Source of the DNA: Prolixibacteraceae bacterium JC049
GTDB taxonomy: Bacteria > Bacteroidota > Bacteroidia > Bacteroidales > Prolixibacteraceae
Reading direction: 5' to 3'
Length of the DNA: 64,000 nt
NCBI GenBank assembly: GCA_023369685.1
Contig: SACZ01000001.1
Span: 62,381 to 126,380, forward strand
The first letter of the stretch is position 1. Each line of letters starts with the position of its first letter. A program made the position numbers and the translations under genes. Positions 55,153-63,437 of the stretch are shown in pieces. The notes under the pieces are model-generated. The model was not told where the DNA came from and searched no databases. It was given only the letters and a program-made list of their open reading frames with translations.

Positions 55153-56370
55153 CTAATTCTGTTTGCCACCACCTTTTTTCTTGAATTTCTTCTTGTAAGG
55201 CTTTCTCTTCTTTTTTACTATCGGTTTGTACTCGGGACTAACTCCCATTTCTACAGGAACGGGTAGTTTAATTATCTCAGATTCGATAAGTTGTTCGATT
55301 TTAAGGAATTTGTCTTGATCTTTATCTGAAATAAATGTAATTCCTACTCCAGTTTGGGCTGCTCTGGCTGTTCGTCCAACGCGGTGAACATAGTCAGGAG
55401 CATCGTTCGGTACATCGTAATTAATTACCAAATCAATAGAATCGATATCAATTCCTCGAGCAATAATATCTGTGGCAACCAAGATTTGTGTCTTACGATT
55501 TCTAAAGTCGAGCAACACATCTTCACGCTCTTTTTGTTCCAGGTCGGAATGAATACCTGCAGCAATAAAACCAACTTTCTTTAAAGCACGAACAATATTA
55601 CCCACATTGGCTTTTCTGGATGAAAAGATGATAATACTCTTGAGGTCGGTTTTATCTTTTAGTAAATGACTGATTAATGGAAGTTTCTGGTTTTCATAGG
55701 CCATATAGGCACATTGAAGAATTCCTGCTGCCGGTTTCGATATAGCAATGTTTACCTCTGTTGGGTTATCCAGAATGTTTTCAGCCAGTTTCCTGATTTT
55801 AGGAGGCATGGTAGCCGAATACATTAATGTTTGTCGGTTTTTAGGAAGCGGACTAATAATTCGCATTATATCATCGTAGAATCCCATATCCAGCATACGA
55901 TCGGCTTCATCTAAAATTAAGAATTTGAGGTTGTCAAACCCTTTCATGTTTTGATTCATGAAGCTAAGTAGACGTCCGGGAGTTGCAACAACAATGTCAA
56001 CACCATTAACCAATGCTGTTTTCTGAATGGACCAATCATCTGCTGTTCCTCCACCATATACGGCTACCGATGAAACGTTGAGATAATAAGCAAAGCCCTG
56101 AAGCATTTGTGTAATTTGTAAAGCCAACTCGCGGGTTGGAACCAAAATAAGTGTATTCATCGATTCACTATCGCCATACGATAGCTCTTCCAACACCGGT
56201 AGTAAATAAGCAGCTGTTTTTCCGGTTCCGGTTTGTGCACATGCAATTAAATCATGACCATCTAATATAACAGGAATGGTTTTTTCCTGAATGGGAGTGG
56301 CTTCTTCAAACCCCATATCTTCTATGCCATCCAGAATATCGTCGCAAATATCAAATTCGTGAAACTTCAA
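55153..56370 (-). CDS. DEAD-box ATP-dependent RNA helicase (RhlE-like)
   Basis: A 405-residue helicase. The Q motif is MGFEEATPIQEKTIP, motif I AQTGTGKTAAYL, motif Ia PTRELALQI, motif II DEADRMLD (DEAD), motif III SATMP, motif V ATDIIARGIDI and motif VI HRVGRTARA. The C-terminal ~35 residues are basic (KKKRKPYKKKFKKKGGGK), typical of RhlE. It unwinds RNA, probably in ribosome assembly or mRNA decay. It is transcribed before the lipid kinase. Confidence 0.95.
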   Translation of the reverse strand: MKFHEFDICDDILDGIEDMGFEEATPIQEKTIPVILDGHDLIACAQTGTGKTAAYLLPVLEELSYGDSESMNTLILVPTRELALQITQMLQGFAYYLNVSSVAVYGGGTADDWSIQKTALVNGVDIVVATPGRLLSFMNQNMKGFDNLKFLILDEADRMLDMGFYDDIMRIISPLPKNRQTLMYSATMPPKIRKLAENILDNPTEVNIAISKPAAGILQCAYMAYENQKLPLISHLLKDKTDLKSIIIFSSRKANVGNIVRALKKVGFIAAGIHSDLEQKEREDVLLDFRNRKTQILVATDIIARGIDIDSIDLVINYDVPNDAPDYVHRVGRTARAAQTGVGITFISDKDQDKFLKIEQLIESEIIKLPVPVEMGVSPEYKPIVKKKRKPYKKKFKKKGGGKQN

Positions 56371-56554
56371 TTAAATCAGTTTTTATTATTAAGTAACAAC
56401 TCTTTATGGCAATTGTTAGCTTAATCTGTTTTCTATTCTACATTAAAGCCACAAATGTACATAGAAAAGTGGGGCTTTTGTTCTTCAGTAGAGATAAATA
56501 ACTGATTTTAGCTCGAAAGCTATGATGATGTGTGCTGAGTTGAGTGTCATTTTA

Positions 56555-56562
56555 TATCTTTG
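56555..56562 (+). promoter_or_regulatory. -7 promoter element of the fucosidase gene
   Basis: TATCTTTG is a perfect -7 match 31 bases before the ATG; no good TTG lies at -33. Confidence 0.5.
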
Positions 56563-56592
56563 TTTTAAATCGCAAACCAAAATGAAGCAACT

Positions 56593-57927
56593 ATGATTAA
56601 AAAGGGGATAACACTTCTCGTATTGGGGTGTTTATTTTTTGGGAGTGCTTTAAAAGCACAAGAAACTAAGGAGGAAAAAACAAAACGAATGCAGTGGTTT
56701 AAAGATGCCAAACTGGGAATTTTTATCCACTGGGGAATTTATGCTGTGAATGGTATTGATGAGAGCTGGTCGTTTTTTAATGGCTATATTTCTCACGATG
56801 ACTATATGAAACAGCTGGATGGTTTTACTGCCTCAAAATATGATCCACAATATTGGGCAAAATTGATCAAAGATAGTGGTGCAAAGTATTCGGTAATTAC
56901 TACTAAACACCACGATGGGGTCGCACTTTGGAATACTAAGTGCAATAATTTAAGCATTCCGGCTAAAGGAGCAGCAAAGAAAGATGTTTTAACACCGTTT
57001 GTAAAGGCACTTAGAAAGAATCGCTTAAAGGTGGGACTTTACTATTCGTTGTTGGATTGGTCACATCCTGATTATCCCAATAAAACTAGACAAGAAAAAC
57101 GTTATAAAAATGATCCGGAAAGATGGAATCGTTTTGCCGATTTTAACTTTTGCCAGTTAGAGGAATTGTCAAAAACGTACAAGCCCGACTTATATTGGTT
57201 TGATGGTGATTGGGAGCAGAGTGCAGAACGCTGGAGAGCAAAAGAGCTAAGCATGAGCTTGCGCAAATGGAGTCCGGGTGTAATTCTGAATTCCAGAATT
57301 CGTGGATATGGTGATTATGCTACACCAGAGCAAGGTTTACCTGTTACTAAGCCAGATAGCAAGTGGTGGGAATTGTGTATGACAATGAACAATTCTTGGG
57401 GATATCAACACAATGACAAAGAGTATAAAACTCCTAATCAGATCATCCGTATTTTTGTGGATTGTATTAGTATGGGAGGAAACTTGTTGTTGGATATCGG
57501 CCCTAAAGCCGATGGAACAATTCCTACTGAACAAGAGAATATTCTAAAAGAGCTAGGTCGTTGGACCAATAAGCACAAAGAAGCTATCTATGGAACTCGT
57601 GCAGGTATTCCTCACGAACATTTTTATGGGCCAACAGCATTGAGCAAGAAAGGCGATATTCTTTACCTGTTTGTTCCGCATAAACCAAATGGCCCATTGA
57701 TGATTAAAGGCTTGAAAAATAAAATTAACCGCATTTGGGTAGTTGGAAACGGAACAAAACTAAACTGGAATGTGGTTGGTAAGCAGTATTGGAGCTCTGT
57801 ACCTGGTATCGTATATATCGATGTTCCAGAAAAAGTACAAGATGAGCAGGTAACAGTAATTGCTGTTCTTTTGAAAGGAAAAGTCGACTTATACCGCGAA
57901 AAAGGGCAGGTTATTGAAAGTAACTAA
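56593..57927 (+). CDS. Alpha-L-fucosidase, GH29 family, secreted
   Basis: A 444-residue enzyme with a signal peptide (about 1-23, ending ALKAQ). The GH29 barrel begins MQWFKDAKLGIFIHWGIYAVNG; KHHDGVALWNT is the substrate His pair, and DLYWFDGDWEQ (Asp204) holds the likely nucleophile. A C-terminal beta domain follows. It probably cleaves terminal fucose from host or algal glycans in the periplasm. It is a lone gene, not part of a SusCD polysaccharide locus in this window. Confidence 0.93.
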   Translation: MIKKGITLLVLGCLFFGSALKAQETKEEKTKRMQWFKDAKLGIFIHWGIYAVNGIDESWSFFNGYISHDDYMKQLDGFTASKYDPQYWAKLIKDSGAKYSVITTKHHDGVALWNTKCNNLSIPAKGAAKKDVLTPFVKALRKNRLKVGLYYSLLDWSHPDYPNKTRQEKRYKNDPERWNRFADFNFCQLEELSKTYKPDLYWFDGDWEQSAERWRAKELSMSLRKWSPGVILNSRIRGYGDYATPEQGLPVTKPDSKWWELCMTMNNSWGYQHNDKEYKTPNQIIRIFVDCISMGGNLLLDIGPKADGTIPTEQENILKELGRWTNKHKEAIYGTRAGIPHEHFYGPTALSKKGDILYLFVPHKPNGPLMIKGLKNKINRIWVVGNGTKLNWNVVGKQYWSSVPGIVYIDVPEKVQDEQVTVIAVLLKGKVDLYREKGQVIESN

Positions 57928-57971
57928 AATTGTCTTTTTGAATAAATAGCCCAATTAATTGGCCAAACAGA

Positions 57972-58024
57972 AGAGGTTGTTCCTAAAGCAAAACTGATTA
58001 GTGCTTTAGAGACAACCTTTTTTG
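57972..58024 (+). terminator. Terminator after the fucosidase gene
   Basis: AGGTTGTTCCTAAAGC (57974-57989) pairs with GCTTTAGAGACAACCT (58003-58018), with one mismatch and one wobble, followed by TTTTTT. The rest of the gap to 58200 contains a degenerate TTTCAACCT-type repeat tract (58139-58174). Confidence 0.85.
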
Positions 58025-58202
58025 TTGTCATAAATCAGTTCTTCGGAGATTGGAAACTGGAGGAATCGTCTTCGCAAAAACATTCTATGTTTGAAGCGAT
58101 CTATTCGAATACACACATTTTAATCTTTGAACATTGTCACTTTTCAACCTAACCACCTTCTAACCTTTCAACGTTTTATCTGGTAATCTTTTTTATATCG
58201 AT

Positions 58203-58210
58203 TATTTTTG
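58203..58210 (+). promoter_or_regulatory. -7 promoter element of maf
   Basis: TATTTTTG matches TAnnTTTG. Transcription would begin near 58217, which excludes the in-frame GTG at 58210 as the maf start and supports the ATG at 58231. Confidence 0.45.
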
Positions 58211-58230
58211 TGAAGACAAAATGGAGAATT

Positions 58231-58818
58231 ATGCTACAAAATAAATTAAAAGATTTCCAGGTGATCTTAGCATCACAGTCGCCACGCAGGCAGCAATTGC
58301 TAAAAGACCTGGGGCTCGATTTTGATATTGATGTAAGAGAAGTGGAGGAGGTATTTCCAGAAGGACTAGATCGAGATGAGATACCTCAGTACTTGTCTAA
58401 GCTTAAAGCCGAACCTTTTAAAGATGAATTATCAGAAAGACAACTGGTGATTACTTCCGATACTATTGTTTGGGTAGATGGAGAGGTATTGGGTAAGCCA
58501 AAAGATAGAGAAGATGCTTTTAGAATGATTTCTGCTCTTTCTGGTAGAAAGCATCAGGTGGTTTCCGGAGTTTGTTTAACAACGAAGGAGAAACAACACG
58601 CATTTTCATCGGTTACCGATGTCTATTTTAAAGAGCTAACCCAAGAAGAGATTACATTTTATATCGATGAATATGCTCCGTATGATAAAGCAGGAGCTTA
58701 TGGAATTCAAGAGTGGATTGGTTTCATTGGAATAGAAAAAATTGAAGGATCTTACTTCAATGTAATGGGATTACCCGTGCAACAATTGTATACCGAACTA
58801 ATGAAGTTTGTTTCGTAA
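58231..58818 (+). CDS. maf: Maf-like nucleotide pyrophosphatase
   Basis: A 195-residue Maf/HAM1-fold enzyme that hydrolyses non-canonical NTPs such as dTTP/UTP or m7GTP. The start VILASQSPRRQQLLKDLGLDF has the SxSPRR motif; ITSDTIVWVDGEVLGKPKDREDAF and DKAGAYGIQEW are the other conserved blocks. The ATG at 58231 is preferred over a GTG at 58210, which overlaps the promoter. Confidence 0.93.
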   Translation: MLQNKLKDFQVILASQSPRRQQLLKDLGLDFDIDVREVEEVFPEGLDRDEIPQYLSKLKAEPFKDELSERQLVITSDTIVWVDGEVLGKPKDREDAFRMISALSGRKHQVVSGVCLTTKEKQHAFSSVTDVYFKELTQEEITFYIDEYAPYDKAGAYGIQEWIGFIGIEKIEGSYFNVMGLPVQQLYTELMKFVS

Positions 58819-58830
58819 TTGTATAAAATA

Positions 58831-58967
58831 AAAAAGGGAGTATTCTCTATGAAAATACTCCCAGCTAATCTCCTAATAAAGGATCTTACATCTTACACAC
58901 ACTAAAAAATTTATCTGAAAAGTCTAATCGTTATTAGACCATTGCTTCTAATTGCATGACAAACATA
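58831..58967 (-). ncRNA. Candidate minus-strand small RNA
   Basis: On the minus strand a -7 element TATGTTTG (58967-58960) is followed by a GTCTAAT/ATTAGAC hairpin (58939-58922). A terminator follows, GGGAGTATT/AATACTCCC (58862-58836), and then TTTTTTATTTT. This would give an RNA of about 120 bases. The -33 element is poor (TTG 16 bases away). The terminator may instead serve the hydE operon, whose last stop is at 59115. A longer AATTAGGAC/GTCCTAATT stem lies at 59002-59039. Confidence 0.35.
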
Positions 58968-59114
58968 CGACAGATTCAATGGTCAATCGTCCGTGCCTAT
59001 GAATTAGGACTATTCATACGTGTATTCTTTGTCCTAATTTATAAGGATGGAGGTTCAGGTGTTTGATAAATAGATGGTTGTGTGTTTTTGTTTTTAGTCG
59101 CAGATTAATAGCGT

Positions 59115-59480
59115 CTATTTAAAATATTGACGATAGATTACCTTTTTTAGCTCTCTGAAAATGATCTGATGAGCCATAACCTCGATAGGAGAGTGGTTGG
59201 GAAGTTCATGTCGGGGAGCAAATAATTCCGACTCTTTAATATCGATTTGATATAAAATGGAACTTAGGCGATTATCATCGGTCTCCATTAAAACAGATAT
59301 TTTCTCTGCCAGAGAATGTAGTAATTCAGGGTAGGCATCAAGTGTCTCTCCCGAGAAGCTAAAGTCAACTCCAAACAGTGCAAAATCCTTGGTTATTTGC
59401 TCCGCCGTTTTTTGTACAAGCTCGGCTTTATTTAAGTGCTGTTCTAAATTATTTGGATCAATTTTGGGAAGATTGTTCAT
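59115..59480 (-). CDS. Unrecognised small protein overlapping hydE
   Basis: A 121-residue protein from the ATG at 59480 (MNNLPKIDPNNLEQ). A longer form starting at 59534 would overlap hydE by 77 bases instead of 23. It appears soluble and mostly helical, with KAELVQKTAEQITKDFALFG and a Glu/Leu-rich middle, and ends FRELKKVIYRQYFK. No family was recognised. The overlap with hydE indicates coupled translation and a possible role alongside HydE. Confidence 0.7.
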   Translation of the reverse strand: MNNLPKIDPNNLEQHLNKAELVQKTAEQITKDFALFGVDFSFSGETLDAYPELLHSLAEKISVLMETDDNRLSSILYQIDIKESELFAPRHELPNHSPIEVMAHQIIFRELKKVIYRQYFK

Positions 59481-60570
59481 CTTTTTGTTTCCTTTTTTTA
59501 AAGTGTTTCGAATCGCCCCACTCTCCATATCCAATTTCGTCTCCTGCTAAATGAATTCTTGCTTCTAAACAATTCTTACATTGTTCGGCATCTTCATCTA
59601 AACACGGCTTATTTTCATATAGACGATACTCTTCGCGATACGCGGTTGGAGTAAGGTTGGGCATAATAACATTGGCACCCAATGTAACAGCTTTCTCTCT
59701 TCCTGCCGGATCGATGGCCTGAAGTGCTGTAGCAGCTGCAATGTTTATGTCTGGCATAACCAAACGAAGCACTGCAACCATCTTTAGTGCCATATCAAAA
59801 CGTTCTTCTTTAGGCCAAAGTTCATCCTTGTATTGAAACAATGGTGTTTCTTCGTGCTCTAAATAAGGCCCCATTCCACACATGTCCACATCAAGTGTCT
59901 TAAGGAATAGAATATCATCTGCTAAATCTTCTAGTTTTTGAAATGGTAAACCAATCATTACTCCAGATCCAACCTGATACCCTGCCAGTCGAAGATCCTT
60001 CAATGCTTTTAACCTTCTGATGTAATCGTGTGTTTCGTCTTTCGGATGAATTTTATAGAACAATTTTGGACTGGAAGTTTCAATACGAAGCAGATACCTG
60101 TGAGCTCCGCTTGCAAACCAACGCTGATAGGTTTCCGGAGATTGTTCTCCGCACGAAAGCGTTATACCTAACTTTCCATTCGATATTTTTTTAATCTCTT
60201 TTAGCAAACGATCCACCCGATCTACAAATGCAGGAGAGCTTATTTCTCCGCTTTGTAGAACTAGCGATGCATAATCATTCTCGTAAGCGTATTTAGCCGC
60301 ATAAAGAATTTCTTCATCCGTAACCACATAACGGGAAACATGAGTATTCGATTTTCGAATACCACAATAGAAGCAATCTTTGGAACATATATTGGAAAAT
60401 TCAATTAAGCCTCGGAAGTATACTTTCTGGCCTACGATTTCCTGTTTTACCGCATTGGCCTTTTTAAAAAGTCGAGTTCTTCCTTCTCCTGTTTGGCTCA
60501 ATAAGAATACAATGTCCTCTTTTGTAAATTCTGTTTTATTCAGAATGTTATGTAGTTTATCTTGCTCCAT
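59458..60570 (-). CDS. hydE: [FeFe]-hydrogenase maturase HydE, radical SAM
   Basis: A 370-residue radical SAM protein. The SAM-cluster Cys are C62, C66 and C69 in ICSKDCFYCGIR. A second cluster motif, Cx7CxxC, is at C323, C331 and C334 (KPCLDEDAEQCKNC), which is characteristic of HydE and separates it from PylB and BioB. HydE acts with HydF and HydG to build the H-cluster diiron site. Neither partner nor a hydrogenase gene is in the window. Confidence 0.9.
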   Translation of the reverse strand: MEQDKLHNILNKTEFTKEDIVFLLSQTGEGRTRLFKKANAVKQEIVGQKVYFRGLIEFSNICSKDCFYCGIRKSNTHVSRYVVTDEEILYAAKYAYENDYASLVLQSGEISSPAFVDRVDRLLKEIKKISNGKLGITLSCGEQSPETYQRWFASGAHRYLLRIETSSPKLFYKIHPKDETHDYIRRLKALKDLRLAGYQVGSGVMIGLPFQKLEDLADDILFLKTLDVDMCGMGPYLEHEETPLFQYKDELWPKEERFDMALKMVAVLRLVMPDINIAAATALQAIDPAGREKAVTLGANVIMPNLTPTAYREEYRLYENKPCLDEDAEQCKNCLEARIHLAGDEIGYGEWGDSKHFKKRKQKDEQSSQN

Positions 60571-60605
60571 TTTCGTATCGATTTGCTTCTACAAATATAA
60601 TCAGA

Positions 60606-60613
60606 CAAAGATA
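60606..60613 (-). promoter_or_regulatory. -7 promoter element of the hydE operon
   Basis: The minus strand reads TATCTTTG, a perfect TAnnTTTG, 36 bases before the hydE start. Another match, TATATTTG (60599-60592), is closer. No TTG lies at the right spacing. Confidence 0.45.
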
Positions 60614-60737
60614 TCTGAAAAATATACGGAACGAAATGATAAATGTTTCGTAATAAATAATGAACAGGAATTCAATCGTATGTATTTAAAAATGCATAAC
60701 TTTATTACAGAGGTAAATACAGCTTTAATAAATAAAA

Positions 60738-61805
60738 ATGGAATATCGAGAAGCACTTTTTTACAATCAATTGCAAAATAAGGAGGTAGAGTGTATTTTA
60801 TGTCCGCATAATTGCAAGCTTAAGACAAACGAAAAAGGAAAGTGTGGAGTACGAAAAAATATAGAAGGAAAACTTTTCTCGGAATGTTACGGAAATATTG
60901 CTGCGCTGGGAGTAGATAATATCGAATCACGATCGTTGTATCACTTCTATCCGGGCTCTAATGTAATGGCCATTGGAACCAATGGCTGTAATTTAAGGTG
61001 TTCGTTTTGTCAGAATCAGCATCTTTCGCAAAACACCAATCAAATTTTTTATTCCCGAAAACTTACACCTGATGAGATTTCTGAATTGGCTCTTCGGCAT
61101 GTGAAAAATATAGGTGTGGCATTTACTTATAATGAACCCACCATATTTTATGAGTTTTTGAAAGAGTCAGCACAGATTATCCACGATAAAGGATTGAAGA
61201 ATGTGATGATAACTAATGGGTTTATTAATTCAGATCCTTTGTTGGATATTATTGATACCATCGATGCATTTTGTGTTTCCATTAAAGGTTTTTCTGATCA
61301 GTTCTATCAGAATGAGATAAACGAATCGCAGTTGCAACCTGTTCTGGACACAATTAAGCGAATTTATGAATCTGGGAAACACCTGGAAGTAATTGTTCTG
61401 CTTACTCCGAAATCATATGACAAAAAAGAGGAATTCGTGAAATTGGTCGATTGGATTGCCGATGAGATCAATGCTGATATACCTCTGCATATTCATCGGT
61501 TTTACCCCAACCTGTTGGTCGATAGCGCACCTACTTCCCTGGAGATTTTGGAAGAATTTAGACAATTGGCAATTGAGCGCTTAAATTTTGTCTATTTGAG
61601 TAACATCGAAAAAACAGAGCGAAGTAACACTGTATGTCCGGACTGCATGCAGCTGAATGTAGATAGAAGCAATGAATATACAAGAATTACAGGCCTGACA
61701 GAAGATGGGAAATGCTCCAATTGCAATCGAAAAATCATGAAAAACTTAGAAGTTGAGGAAGAATCTGAAAACCGCTTTCACCAATCTTCTTATGGGGAAC
61801 ATTAA
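60738..61805 (+). CDS. amrS: AmmeMemoRadiSam-type radical SAM enzyme (AmrS-like)
   Basis: A 355-residue radical SAM protein. The N-terminal Cys cluster is C19, C22, C26 and C36 (ECILCPHNCK and KGKCGVRKN). The SAM cluster is C84, C88 and C91 in NGCNLRCSFCQN. Two C-terminal CxxC pairs (VCPDCMQ, KCSNCNR) may bind metal. YNEPTIFYEF and MITNGF are family blocks. The usual AmrA (AMMECR1) and AmrB (Memo) partners are not next to it. The substrate is unknown. It is divergent from hydE. Confidence 0.85.
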   Translation: MEYREALFYNQLQNKEVECILCPHNCKLKTNEKGKCGVRKNIEGKLFSECYGNIAALGVDNIESRSLYHFYPGSNVMAIGTNGCNLRCSFCQNQHLSQNTNQIFYSRKLTPDEISELALRHVKNIGVAFTYNEPTIFYEFLKESAQIIHDKGLKNVMITNGFINSDPLLDIIDTIDAFCVSIKGFSDQFYQNEINESQLQPVLDTIKRIYESGKHLEVIVLLTPKSYDKKEEFVKLVDWIADEINADIPLHIHRFYPNLLVDSAPTSLEILEEFRQLAIERLNFVYLSNIEKTERSNTVCPDCMQLNVDRSNEYTRITGLTEDGKCSNCNRKIMKNLEVEEESENRFHQSSYGEH

Positions 61806-61890
61806 ATCTGAGAGAATGTAATTATGGTGTTTTACTCCGGTTAATATCAAAATAAAGGAGAAATAGATGAAGCGGTATAGTTAAAAGCAT

Positions 61891-61898
61891 TAAATTTG
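61891..61898 (+). promoter_or_regulatory. -7 promoter element of the yicC-gmk-nadD operon
   Basis: TAAATTTG is a perfect -7 match 26 bases before the yicC ATG. A TTG is lacking at -33. Confidence 0.5.
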
Positions 61899-61923
61899 TC
61901 CCAATTTACTAAAAAAATAGAGC

Positions 61924-62799
61924 ATGATTCAATCGATGACTGGCTTTGGTAAAGCCGAATTGGAAATCAATAATAAGAAGATTACCATCGAGATTAGATC
62001 GCTGAACAGCAAGCAGCTTGATATTAACACAAGGATTCCTTCTTTATACAAAGAGAAAGATATTGAAATCCGTAAAGAGATTTCAGAAGCTTTGCAAAGA
62101 GGGAAAGTTGAATTCAATATTTTCATCGAATCGTTAGGTGAAACGAGCAATGCTGTTATTAACAAGCCAATCATTAAGTCATATTACGAGCAGTTGAACG
62201 AGATAGGACAGGAAATTGGTTTGAACATCAACGACGGAATCATGCAGGTTATCACCCGTCTTCCTGATGCTGTGAAAATTCAATTCGAAGAATTGGACGA
62301 GAACGAGTGGCTGGTTATTCGTGAGTCTGTGCGCAAAGCTTTGGCCGACTTGGTTACTTTCCGTAAGCAAGAGGGGATCTCTCTTTATAACGATATTAAA
62401 GCCAATATCGAAAATATCCAACGCCTGCAGGCAGAAGTGGAGCCACATGAAGAAGAGCGTGTAGCTCGTGTAAAAGAGCGTTTGCGCGACGGCTTAAAAG
62501 AGTTGGAGATGAATGGCAATGTAGACAACAATCGCTTCGAGCAAGAGCTTATTTTCTATATTGAAAAACTAGATATCAACGAAGAGAAAGTACGCTTAAC
62601 CAACCACTGTAATTACTTCTTGGAAACAATGGAACAAGAAGGAAGCCAGGGGAAAAAGATGGGATTCATTGCACAGGAAATTGGTCGTGAGATCAACACT
62701 ATGGGATCGAAAGCCAACCATTCTGAACTTCAGAAAATTGTCGTTCAAATGAAAGATTCATTGGAGCGTATTAAAGAGCAAGTACTGAATACACTATAA
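61924..62799 (+). CDS. yicC: YicC family protein (putative endoribonuclease)
   Basis: A 291-residue protein with the YicC N-terminal domain (MIQSMTGFGKAELEINNKKITIEIRSLNSKQLDIN) and the C-terminal DUF1732 domain (EEKVRLTNHCNYFLETMEQEGSQGKKMGFIAQEIGREINTMGSKAN). E. coli YicC is reported to act as an RNase. It is first in a yicC-gmk-nadD cluster. Confidence 0.94.
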   Translation: MIQSMTGFGKAELEINNKKITIEIRSLNSKQLDINTRIPSLYKEKDIEIRKEISEALQRGKVEFNIFIESLGETSNAVINKPIIKSYYEQLNEIGQEIGLNINDGIMQVITRLPDAVKIQFEELDENEWLVIRESVRKALADLVTFRKQEGISLYNDIKANIENIQRLQAEVEPHEEERVARVKERLRDGLKELEMNGNVDNNRFEQELIFYIEKLDINEEKVRLTNHCNYFLETMEQEGSQGKKMGFIAQEIGREINTMGSKANHSELQKIVVQMKDSLERIKEQVLNTL

Positions 62800-62815
62800 A
62801 ATACTTCAACGAAAA

Positions 62816-62833
62816 GCCTCTTTGCAAAAAGAG
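62816..62833 (+). promoter_or_regulatory. Intercistronic hairpin yicC-gmk
   Basis: CCTCTTT and AAAGAGG pair around GCAA, followed by TGTTGATTTT. The tail is too weak for full termination; it may reduce read-through. Confidence 0.4.
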
Positions 62834-62861
62834 GTGTTGATTTTCTAAAACTATTTGAGAA

Positions 62862-63428
62862 ATGACTAAGGGGAAATTAATTATATTCTCAGCTCCTTCT
62901 GGATCTGGGAAAACAACTATTGTACACCATTTATTGAAGAAAAACTTCAATCTGGAATTTTCTATTTCTGCAACTAGTCGTGCTCCTCGTCATACGGAAA
63001 CGCACGGAAAAGATTACTATTTCTTATCTAATGAAGAGTTTAAAAGTAGTGTGGCTAACGATGAGTTTTTAGAGTGGGAAGAGGTATATGCCGGATGTTG
63101 CTACGGAACTTTAAGAAGTGAAGTGGAACGCATTACATCGCAAGGGAAAAATGTGATTTTCGATGTGGATGTTGTTGGTGGAAGCAATATCAAACAGCAG
63201 TTTGGCGATGAAGCATTGGCCATTTTTGTACAGGCTCCATCAATTGAAGAGCTGGAAAAGCGTTTAGTAGCTCGTTCAACCGATACTCCAGAAGTCATTC
63301 AAAAACGTGTTGATAAAGCAGCATACGAATTAACATTTCGCGAGAAATTCGATAAAGTGATTGTTAACGATGACTTGGAAAAAGCTTTTGCCGAAGCAGA
63401 AGCAACATTGGAAGCATTTCTTAAATAA
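62862..63428 (+). CDS. gmk: Guanylate kinase
   Basis: A 188-residue kinase converting GMP to GDP. The P-loop is FSAPSGSGKTTIV (~9-21); SISATSRAPRHTETHGKDYYFLSNEEF is the GMP-binding region, and VIFDVDVVGGSNIK and VDKAAYELTF follow. It lies 62 bases after yicC and 9 before nadD. Confidence 0.97.
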   Translation: MTKGKLIIFSAPSGSGKTTIVHHLLKKNFNLEFSISATSRAPRHTETHGKDYYFLSNEEFKSSVANDEFLEWEEVYAGCCYGTLRSEVERITSQGKNVIFDVDVVGGSNIKQQFGDEALAIFVQAPSIEELEKRLVARSTDTPEVIQKRVDKAAYELTFREKFDKVIVNDDLEKAFAEAEATLEAFLK

Positions 63429-63437
63429 AGAAGATTT

